DNA from: Verrucomicrobiaceae bacterium
GTDB lineage: Bacteria > Verrucomicrobiota > Verrucomicrobiia > Verrucomicrobiales > Verrucomicrobiaceae
Assembly (NCBI GenBank): GCA_019694165.1
Contig: JAIBCL010000009.1
Coordinates: forward strand, 62,001-126,000
Length of the DNA: 64,000 bases
Direction of reading: 5' to 3'
This document shows positions 7,185-14,516 of this stretch, in pieces. Every line of letters starts with the position of its first letter. Within the stretch, counting starts at the first letter, position 1. Under the pieces are notes generated by a model. The model was not told where the DNA came from. It was given only the letters and a program-made list of their open reading frames with translations, and ran no database searches. The position numbers and the translations under genes were made by a program.

Positions 7185-8095
7185 GCCGGCCTCATCGCGA
7201 GCGCATCCCGGATGATCTTCAGCACCTGCTCCCGTTCCGTGCCTGTGATGGGAAGGCGCGGCTCGCGAACCCACTCTTTGCCGAGGCCGGTCTCCTGGCA
7301 GAGGAGCTTGATGTATTGCACAAAGTGGACGTGCGTATCGAGCTTCATGAGCGGCTGACTCCACCGATACAGCGCACGCGCCTCGTCCCATCTGCCTTCT
7401 GCCGCGAGGTGCCAGAGGCGCTGGTTTTCCTTTGGAAACGCGATGCCGCTGCCCGCGACCCAGCCGTCGATGCCGAGGATGGCGGATTCGAGGAACAAAT
7501 CGTCCACGCCGGTGAATATCTGGTAGCGATTGCCGGCGAGGTTGCGCAGCTCGGTGATGCGGCGCGTGTTGGCGCTGCTTTCCTTGATGGCGACGAGGTT
7601 CGCCACGTCCGCCAGTTCCACGAACATCTCGGGCGTGACGTCGATGGTGTAGCCGACGGGGTTGTTGTAGAGCATCCACGGCAGCGGCGCGGCCTTTGCC
7701 AGCGTGCGGAACCAATGCATCACCTCGCGGTTGTCGGCCTTGTAAACCATCGCGGGCATGATCATGAAGCCCGACGCGCCGAGCTTCCCGCAGTCCTGCA
7801 TGTAACGCGCGGCCGTCTGCGTGCTTGTCTCCGCCACGCCGCTGAGCACCGGGACGCGGCCCCGCGCGGTCTCGACAGCGCACTTCACGACGGCGCGCTT
7901 CTCATCCGGGTGGAGAGTCTGGTTTTCACCGAGTGATCCGCAGACGATCAAGCCGGAAACTCCGGACTCGATCAATGCCTCAAAGTGGCGGGCAGTCGCA
8001 TCGAGATCGAGCGACTGGTCCTGATGCATTTGTGTGGTGACGGCGGGGAAGACCCCGCTCCATTTTGAAGCTGGCTGGGATGGCATGGCCGGCAT
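7181..8095 (-). CDS. hypD: DapA-family deaminase, probable 1-pyrroline-4-hydroxy-2-carboxylate deaminase
   Basis: A 304-residue class I aldolase-fold enzyme of the dihydrodipicolinate synthase family. The Schiff-base lysine is Lys171 in VAIKESSAN and the supporting tyrosine is Tyr143 in LYNNPVGY; the GSLGEN loop near residue 53 replaces the GTTGE of DapA. Start is the ATG complementing 8093-8095, with MPSQ three codons in as an alternative. It is first in the hydroxyproline operon and overlaps hypRE by 4 bp. In this setting it would deaminate the HypO product to alpha-ketoglutarate semialdehyde. The next enzyme, ketoglutarate semialdehyde dehydrogenase, is not encoded nearby. DapA itself is less likely given the partners. 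Confidence 0.85.
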   Translation of the reverse strand: MPAMPSQPASKWSGVFPAVTTQMHQDQSLDLDATARHFEALIESGVSGLIVCGSLGENQTLHPDEKRAVVKCAVETARGRVPVLSGVAETSTQTAARYMQDCGKLGASGFMIMPAMVYKADNREVMHWFRTLAKAAPLPWMLYNNPVGYTIDVTPEMFVELADVANLVAIKESSANTRRITELRNLAGNRYQIFTGVDDLFLESAILGIDGWVAGSGIAFPKENQRLWHLAAEGRWDEARALYRWSQPLMKLDTHVHFVQYIKLLCQETGLGKEWVREPRLPITGTEREQVLKIIRDALAMRPA

Positions 8096-8286
8096 CAAAG
8101 CACAGGTGGCATTGAGCGTCTTGGATCGTTTTGGCCGGCGCGCGGTGATTTGAGACAAGCGAGGCGGGGATGGCGGGTGATGGACGGTCGATGGTGGTTG
8201 GTGAGGCGCGGCCCGACGGACTTGCAGGGCAGGGGAGACGGCAATCGTGAGTTTGCCTGGCGGAGGTTTGGGTCTATTCTCGAACC

Positions 8287-8736
8287 ATGAAGACACATTC
8301 GATGACCATCGTGCTGGCGGCGGTGCTGCTGGGAGCGGGCATGACGAGCTGCACATCGCCGGTCGAGCGGCGCATCCGGAAGAATCCGGAGGCGTTTGCC
8401 AGGCTCAATGAACAGGATCAGGCGGCGGTGCGTCAGGGAAAGATCCGCGAGGGCCTGGACAAGAGCGCGGTGCTCCTGGCGTGGGGAGAGCCTGCGCGTG
8501 TGACGGAGGGCAGGCGCAACGGGCACACGTTCGAGAGATGGAATTATGTGGAGGTGGAGGCTGTGTTCACGCAGTCCTACGGCCCGCCGTATGCCTATCA
8601 CGGTCCCGGCGTCCACGGCGATCCCTATGACGCCGCCTACTACGCCCGCCCCGCGGTGAGCTATGTGCCGCACGATGCCGCCTTCGTGGAGTTTACCGCA
8701 GGCAAGGTGTCCGGCTGGGGCCTGCCGAAGCGATGA
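8287..8736 (+). CDS. Small lipoprotein, BamE/SmpA-like fold
   Basis: A 149-residue protein with a lipoprotein signal ending TSC (Cys22). The segment IREGLDKSAVLLAWGEPARV followed by FERWNYVEV resembles the SmpA/BamE/OmlA repeat, in which a helix pair packs on a short sheet and a GxPxxV turn sits between them. The rest is rich in Tyr, Pro and His. It sits alone between two minus-strand genes. A role in the envelope is likely from lipidation, but nothing here ties it to the Bam complex. Confidence 0.7.
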   Translation: MKTHSMTIVLAAVLLGAGMTSCTSPVERRIRKNPEAFARLNEQDQAAVRQGKIREGLDKSAVLLAWGEPARVTEGRRNGHTFERWNYVEVEAVFTQSYGPPYAYHGPGVHGDPYDAAYYARPAVSYVPHDAAFVEFTAGKVSGWGLPKR

Positions 8737-8761
8737 AGGGTGCCGATGCGGGAGCGCGCTT

Positions 8762-10942
8762 TCACTTCTTCGTCATCGTCCACACGCCGTCCCACGACTC
8801 GGGTGGCGCGGCGATGAGTTCGTCGCAGCGCTCGCGATAGAGCGTGGTGAGGCCGTCATCGAGGCCGCCAGCACGCGCTTTTTCAAACTCGACGAGCGCC
8901 TCGGCAAACTTTCCTTCGCGGAAGAGGCGGACGCCGTTCTCAAAGGTGGCGATCTCCGCCGCGTCACACGTCCCGGCGCGGCCCTGCACGGTGAAGACCT
9001 CCATCGGCTTCGTCTTGCCTTTTACCTTCACAAGATCGGCCGTGCGGCAGACGAATGCGTCCTTCACACGCTCGCGCACCACGTCGCTGATGATGAGGTC
9101 CACGCCGTATTGCTTCGTGGCGCTCTCAAGGCGCGAGGCGGAGTTCACCGTGTCGCCGATGGCGGTGAACTCGGATTTGCCGGAGCCCAGCTCGCCGACG
9201 ATGGCCTCGCCCTGATGGATGCCGATGCCGATGTGCAGTGCCTCCATGCCTCGCTGCTTCCAGGCGGCATTGAGTTCGCCGAGCGCTTCGAGCATCTCGA
9301 TGGCGGTGGCCACGGCGTCCAGCGCGTCCCGCTTGAGCAGGGCTTCGTCCTGGGCATTGCGCAGCCGGCCCCAGGCGGCCATCACGGCATCGCCGATGAA
9401 TTTGTCGATGGCGCCGTTGTGTTTGAAAACCACCTCGACCATGCGGTCGAGATACTCGGTGAGCTGCGCGATCATCTCCTCCGGCGGCATGGACTCGGAC
9501 ATGGTGGTGAAGCCGCGCACATCGGAGAAGAGCAGCGCGATGGTGCGCTTGGCCCCGGCGAGGGAGCGCTCGTAATCGTCCGGGTCCGCGAGGATGGCGG
9601 CCACCATGTCGGGCGAGTGGAAGCGGCCGATGCGCCGGCGCAGCGCTTCCTTGCTCTTCCGCTCCAGCACGTAGTCGAAGGTGAGGCCCGTGAAGCCGCA
9701 CAATGCCCACCCGAGCACGGGCACGGCGAATGGTACGATGAGCGAGGCCGCGTCAAAGAGCCACCACTGCGCCACAAAGCCGAGCGCGATGCCGGCGATG
9801 AGCACGAACATCACCCACAGCGGCCGCCGCAGCACCACGACGAGCAGCCATGCGGCAAAGACCAGCGCGACGAGCAGTCCCGCGCGCACGGAGAGCGGCG
9901 CCATCCGCACGAAGCTCCCGCCCTTCAGCGCGCCGAGCGCGTGCGCGTGAAGCTGCACGCCGAGGATGGTGCCGACCGGCGTCTCTTTGAAGTCCTGCAA
10001 TGACTGCGCGGTGGGGCCGATGAACACGGTCTTGCCTTTGAAGAAGCCGCCGCCGCCAAAATTCCGCTCCCACAGGGCGGGCACGAAGATGTCCATGAGC
10101 GACCACGGGCGGTAGGCGTCGCGCGGTCCGAAGCGAAAGAAATGATCCGGCGCATCGAGCGGAATGATCTCCGGCCTGCCTTGCAGGCGCATGACCGCGG
10201 CTGCGAAGGAGGGCAGCGCGCGCTCCGGTTCATTCGTCTCCGAATGAAAAAAACGCGCGGTGCGGATCACCCCGTCGGCGTGCGGCCACACGCTCACCAT
10301 GCCGATGCGCTCGTCCGCCGGCCAGCCCGAAGGCACGAATCCATCCCACGGCAGTGCAAGCGCCACGCCACCATTGGCCGCCGTGGTGAAGTCCGCGGCG
10401 ATCAGCACGCGGCCCTTGTACTTGTCCAGCGCGGCCTTGAACGCCGCATCTCCCTCCGGCGCTGTGGCCGATGGCGCAGGCAGCATGAGGTCGATCACCA
10501 CGGTCCGCGCGCCCGCCGCCAGGAGCCGCTCCAGCGCGAGCGCATACACCTCGCGCGACCACGGCCAGCCACCGGCCATGAGCTGGAGCGCCCGCGATTT
10601 GGCGATCTCCTCGGGCTCCGCGGTTGCTTCCGGCGTCATGCTGCCTTCGTCGATGCCGAGCACGACGATCTCGGGATCCACGGCCGTCACATGCGCGCGG
10701 CGGTGGATCATGTCATAGATGCGCCACTCCTGCTCCTCGAAGGCGCGGCCAAGCGTGCGCACCGGCGTCCAGTGCAGCATCCGCTCCCGAAGCACTTCCT
10801 CGTCCGCCGCAGGTTTCAGCTCGGCCTCGAAGTCCTCGAAGTGCCGGCACACGCCGGCCGTGAGGACCACGCCGCACGCGATGAGAAGCAAGGCGGCCGC
10901 GCGCTTGCGGGGTGACTGCTTCCAGCGGACTTGGCGGCTCAT
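8762..10942 (-). CDS. CHASE2-domain adenylate/guanylate cyclase (class III)
   Basis: A 726-residue membrane signalling enzyme. Order of parts: one N-terminal transmembrane helix (about 14-31), an extracytoplasmic CHASE2 sensor (about 70-350, with WPWSREVYALALERLLAAGA and FKGKTVFIGPTA motifs), three transmembrane helices (about 362-381, 385-404, 410-433), then a class III cyclase domain (about 465-655). The two metal-binding aspartates are present: Asp474 in LFSDVRGFTT and Asp518 in FIGDAVMA; IGDTVNSASRLE is the later signature. A short helical tail follows. It faces the barrel/FecR operon across a 139-bp divergent gap, and CHASE2 cyclases are often next to FecR-domain genes, so a shared signalling role is plausible. 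cAMP versus cGMP cannot be decided by eye. Confidence 0.92.
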   Translation of the reverse strand: MSRQVRWKQSPRKRAAALLLIACGVVLTAGVCRHFEDFEAELKPAADEEVLRERMLHWTPVRTLGRAFEEQEWRIYDMIHRRAHVTAVDPEIVVLGIDEGSMTPEATAEPEEIAKSRALQLMAGGWPWSREVYALALERLLAAGARTVVIDLMLPAPSATAPEGDAAFKAALDKYKGRVLIAADFTTAANGGVALALPWDGFVPSGWPADERIGMVSVWPHADGVIRTARFFHSETNEPERALPSFAAAVMRLQGRPEIIPLDAPDHFFRFGPRDAYRPWSLMDIFVPALWERNFGGGGFFKGKTVFIGPTAQSLQDFKETPVGTILGVQLHAHALGALKGGSFVRMAPLSVRAGLLVALVFAAWLLVVVLRRPLWVMFVLIAGIALGFVAQWWLFDAASLIVPFAVPVLGWALCGFTGLTFDYVLERKSKEALRRRIGRFHSPDMVAAILADPDDYERSLAGAKRTIALLFSDVRGFTTMSESMPPEEMIAQLTEYLDRMVEVVFKHNGAIDKFIGDAVMAAWGRLRNAQDEALLKRDALDAVATAIEMLEALGELNAAWKQRGMEALHIGIGIHQGEAIVGELGSGKSEFTAIGDTVNSASRLESATKQYGVDLIISDVVRERVKDAFVCRTADLVKVKGKTKPMEVFTVQGRAGTCDAAEIATFENGVRLFREGKFAEALVEFEKARAGGLDDGLTTLYRERCDELIAAPPESWDGVWTMTKK

Positions 10943-11081
10943 GCTGCTTGATGTGGTTCGACGACAGAACAGCGGCAGCTTTGAAAGCAGCAGGCTGCAA
11001 AGTCAACGGCCAGTGCTGCGGTGATGGGTCTCCTTGGTGATTGACGCTCGTCGCGCAGTCCGGTAACATCGCGCCACTTTT

Positions 11082-12044
11082 ATGAACGTCTCCTGTATCC
11101 TCCGTTCGTCACTCCGCAGTTTCGCGGTTGTTTTTCTCTCCGTCGCCGTCGTCCACGCGCAGGTGGACCGCACGCGGGTCGATGAGTCCGTCAGCCGGCC
11201 AGGCGGCCTGACCATCGGTGAGTCGATGAGCGAAAGTGCATTGGGCCTCGATGAGCAGAACGCCTTCGCCCCGCCCTCGCCCGGCGACAGCGACATCGGC
11301 CAGCAGTTGATCTTGAAGGAGACGCCGAAGAGCCGCCCCTTCCGCGCTTACGCCGACACCTTCGGCTACTGGACGAACAATGCGGCGAACACGTCCGTGG
11401 GCGAACTGGACGATTGGTTCTGGGGCGCACGGGTGGGCGTGGGCTGGCAGCCGCGGATCGCCAAGAAGCTCTTCCTCGATCTCGACGTGCATCAGCAGAT
11501 GTTCCGCTACGACCGCTACGGCGCGCTGGACTTCGAGTCCCTCGACGTGGACGCAGGGCTGGTGTACGTGGAGCCGAGACTGGCGAACACCATTTTCTTC
11601 ACGCAGTTCAATTTCAACCGCATCACCAACGACGACTTCGGCGAGGCTCTGATGAACAGCGTCTCGGTGCGCGCCGGTGCGCAGAAGACATTCATCATCG
11701 ACCGGCGCAACAGCCTCCAGCTCAGCGTGATGGGCGACTGGGACATCAGCAATGATCTCGACGAACTCCGCCGCCACGAATACATCGGAGATGTGACGTG
11801 GCGCTTCAAGATCATGCGCGATCTGGTCTTCGCCGTGAACTACCGCTACACATGGTTCAACTACCTCGACGTGGATCGTGGCGACTCGCTGAACATCGTC
11901 GGCGCCACGCTGACGTGGTCTCCGCGCAAGTGGCTCGATCTCTATGCGATCTCGAGCTTCAGCTTCAACAACTCCAGCATCGACGCCTTTGACTACGAGA
12001 CCGCCAGCCTCGGCGGCGGCCTTGGCGTGAAGATCAAGTTTTGA
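11082..12044 (+). CDS. Outer-membrane beta-barrel protein
   Basis: A 320-residue exported protein with signal peptide cleaved near VHAQ (about residue 26). After about 60 low-complexity residues come alternating amphipathic strands with many aromatic girdle residues (FGYWTNN, DDWFWGARVGVGWQ, YVEPRLANTIFFTQFNF, NYRYTWFNYLDV) and the chain ends in Phe, the usual Bam signal. It is the first gene of an operon with two FecR-domain proteins; its stop is 8 bp before the next ATG. I do not recognise a named family. It may be the outer-membrane anchor or receptor for the FecR proteins. Confidence 0.75.
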   Translation: MNVSCILRSSLRSFAVVFLSVAVVHAQVDRTRVDESVSRPGGLTIGESMSESALGLDEQNAFAPPSPGDSDIGQQLILKETPKSRPFRAYADTFGYWTNNAANTSVGELDDWFWGARVGVGWQPRIAKKLFLDLDVHQQMFRYDRYGALDFESLDVDAGLVYVEPRLANTIFFTQFNFNRITNDDFGEALMNSVSVRAGAQKTFIIDRRNSLQLSVMGDWDISNDLDELRRHEYIGDVTWRFKIMRDLVFAVNYRYTWFNYLDVDRGDSLNIVGATLTWSPRKWLDLYAISSFSFNNSSIDAFDYETASLGGGLGVKIKF

Positions 12045-12052
12045 ATCAGATC

Positions 12053-14464
12053 ATGAGCGCGCATCGATGCTGTGTGACAAGGGTGCTCCCGTCTGGGTGG
12101 CGTGGGAAGTGCCCGGCGCGCATTCGCAGTGATGCCGGGCACTGCGCACTGAGCATTCTTTCTCCGTCGAGGTTCAGCATCCTCAGCGCGCTCGCGCTCC
12201 TCTCCGCCGCGCATTCGCAGGGCGCGAGCCTGAAGCAGGCGGAGTTCACCCGTGTGATCAATGACGTGCGGGTGATGCCCATCCAGCAGCAGCCGGCGGC
12301 GGCGAAGGTGGGCGACAAAATTTCCGGCCAGACCGGCGTGTCCACCGGTGTGGCCTCGCGCGCGGAGCTGCAGTTCCCGGACAAGACGCTCACGCGCATC
12401 GGCGCGAACACGGTCTTCCGGCTGGATCGCGCGGACCGCACCGTGGATTTGGAAAAAGGCGTGATGCTTCTGCAGGTGCCGAAGCAGATCGGCGGCGCGA
12501 GGGTGAGGGCCGCCGCGTTCACCGCCGCGGTCACGGGCACCACGGTGATGTTCGAGTATGAGCCGGGCGGCACCGTGAAGATCATCGTGCTCGAAGGCGA
12601 GGTGGACGTGTATCTGAACGACGACCCGCGCGAGGTGCGCACCCTGGTGGCGGGCGACCTGCTGGTCATGAAGTCGGACGCAAAGGTCATCCCGCTGCCG
12701 GTGAAGGTGGACCTCGCACTGCTGCGGAAAACTTCGCGGCTGGTGAACTCGGAGGACTTCAGGCCTCTCGGCAATCAAAGGCACCTGGAAGGTGCGCTTA
12801 CCGACCAGCGGCGGTTGATGAGCAAGGGCGAGCTGCTCAAGAGCGCTTTTGAGATCAAAGGCCGGGGTACGCAGGTCACGCTCACGAACGAGGCGCGCCA
12901 GGAGGTCTTCAAGAACATCGTGCTCGCCGGTCGAGATCGCGGTGGGAGAGCGGTGGACGGCGAGCTTCGCGGCTTTGGCGGCGGTGTTTTAGGCGGCTCG
13001 GCGGGCAATCTGTATGCACAGGCGCTCGGCAGGACCGGCGGCTCGCAGTCTGCCGGTGGCAGCAGTGGAAGCGGTGGCGGCGGCAGCTCGGGTGGGAGCG
13101 GTTCGTCGTCAGGTGGTTACTCGGGTGGGAGCTATTCGGTCGGCGCTGTCGCCATGACTAGTTGGGGCGGTTTCGGCACGAGCACCACCGTGCTGTTAGG
13201 AGCCCCCGGCACGACCGTGTTCGGCACTGGATCGTCGATCACCACGAACCCGCACGCCACGGCCTACAACTCGGTGGTGAACGCAGTCACCACGATGCAG
13301 GGCGTGACTTACAACCCGTTGGCCGACGGCAGCTTCGGCACCTTCCTGTTAGGCGCGCCGACGTCCAACCCGTTGTTCACGTCGGAATTTGACGCGTATG
13401 CCGCCGGCCGCGGCACCTGGTTTGCCTTCAAGAGTGACAGCCTCTACATCTCCGGCAACACGGCGGTGGACACGGCTTCCGGTCCGCGAAACATCGCGCT
13501 GGCCTCCGTCGGCAGCGCCACGCTTTCCAGCGTCACACCCTACGCTGGTGTCGCGACTGATGCGGTGTGGACGTTGCCATCCTCCGTTGATTCGGTGATC
13601 ATCGCTTCCGGAAACGGCTCGGTGACGATGCAGCCTGACTTCGCCATCCAAGGCAGCGGCGGGCTGCAGGATCTGGTGTTCTATTCGCGCTATGCGGACG
13701 TGGTCATCAACGGCCTGACTGCCACGGGACCCTTCTCCGGCATCCATGTGCCGTTCGGCTCCTTTCTCGCCAGCGCCGGCCAGGATGTGATCACGAACTC
13801 CGCGGTCATCGAAGCCCGTGACATCAAGATGCGCGCGGGCCGCGATGTGCGCATCGACGCCAGTTCGAAGCTCATGGCGAAGACGCTCATGCAAATCGAA
13901 GCCGGCGGCAGAATCCAGATTCAAAACTCGTCCCAGCTCGCCGCGCTGGCGGGCCTCGATCCTCTTTCGGTGCTGCTCACTGCGCAGGGCAATGTGGAAC
14001 TCACCAATGCGACGATCAATGCGACGAATGTCGAGATGACCTCGGGCACTGCTGGCGCTGTCACTCCGGGCAGCACGGGCGGCATCTCGATCGTGAACTC
14101 GACCATCGCCGCCGACGTGATCAAGGGCCGCGTCGTCACCGAGTCCGGCCAGTTGCTGGTGAGCAGCAGCATCCTGGGGCGCGACACGCCTGCCGCAGGC
14201 TCTCTCATCAGGCTGTATGGCGAGGGCACGGCCGGTGTGCGCTTCACCGGCGATAGCACGCTGAACGCCACGAGCGTGGACATCGCCGGCAAGACGGTCA
14301 CCATCGACACCGGCGGCAAGGTGCGCCTCTCGCATCCGGCCAATGCGCGGGTCCACGCCGACACGGCCAATTTCAACAACGGCACGCACGGAAACTTCAC
14401 CACCAAGGCGGGCGCGCCCGTGACGGTGACCACGGGACCCTACGGCAGCCGGCCAGCCTATTGA
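12053..14464 (+). CDS. Secreted FecR-domain protein 1 (with beta-repeat C-terminal region)
   Basis: About 803 residues. After an unusually long N-terminal region and a hydrophobic signal (SILSALALLSAAHSQG) comes a FecR domain: FPDKTLTRIGANTVFRL, VDLEKGVMLLQVPK, TAAVTGTTVMFEY and IIVLEGEVDVYLND. A Gly/Ser-rich linker (about residues 325-365) leads to a repetitive beta-strand region resembling hemagglutinin-type beta-helices (VRIDASSKLMAKTLMQIEAGG, IQIQNSSQLAALAGLDPL). It ends SRPAY. Start is uncertain: ATG 12053 is used, but a repeat-derived inverted repeat lies between it and the signal. A TTG at 12041 would overlap the barrel gene stop. Tandem paralog of the next gene. Confidence 0.8.
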   Translation: MSAHRCCVTRVLPSGWRGKCPARIRSDAGHCALSILSPSRFSILSALALLSAAHSQGASLKQAEFTRVINDVRVMPIQQQPAAAKVGDKISGQTGVSTGVASRAELQFPDKTLTRIGANTVFRLDRADRTVDLEKGVMLLQVPKQIGGARVRAAAFTAAVTGTTVMFEYEPGGTVKIIVLEGEVDVYLNDDPREVRTLVAGDLLVMKSDAKVIPLPVKVDLALLRKTSRLVNSEDFRPLGNQRHLEGALTDQRRLMSKGELLKSAFEIKGRGTQVTLTNEARQEVFKNIVLAGRDRGGRAVDGELRGFGGGVLGGSAGNLYAQALGRTGGSQSAGGSSGSGGGGSSGGSGSSSGGYSGGSYSVGAVAMTSWGGFGTSTTVLLGAPGTTVFGTGSSITTNPHATAYNSVVNAVTTMQGVTYNPLADGSFGTFLLGAPTSNPLFTSEFDAYAAGRGTWFAFKSDSLYISGNTAVDTASGPRNIALASVGSATLSSVTPYAGVATDAVWTLPSSVDSVIIASGNGSVTMQPDFAIQGSGGLQDLVFYSRYADVVINGLTATGPFSGIHVPFGSFLASAGQDVITNSAVIEARDIKMRAGRDVRIDASSKLMAKTLMQIEAGGRIQIQNSSQLAALAGLDPLSVLLTAQGNVELTNATINATNVEMTSGTAGAVTPGSTGGISIVNSTIAADVIKGRVVTESGQLLVSSSILGRDTPAAGSLIRLYGEGTAGVRFTGDSTLNATSVDIAGKTVTIDTGGKVRLSHPANARVHADTANFNNGTHGNFTTKAGAPVTVTTGPYGSRPAY
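12108..12143. repeat. Inverted repeat within the 5' end of FecR gene 1
   Basis: AGTGCCCGGC (12108-12117) and GCCGGGCACT (12134-12143) form a perfect 10-bp inverted repeat with a 16-nt spacer, followed by GCACTGCGCACTGAGCA. A related GGGCACTGAGCACT run occurs at 32537-32550. The paralog's 5' end has none of this, so the extra N-terminal codons here probably derive from a repeat element. Confidence 0.7.
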
Positions 14465-14516
14465 CACACCTTTCCAGCATTCCGGACTTCATCGTCACCA
14501 CGAACCCAACAACGCC

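Noticed and set aside
12041..12052. TTG start of FecR gene 1 overlapping the barrel stop
   Set aside because: An ATG lies four codons later and the extra residues add nothing to the signal peptide; overlap alone is not enough.
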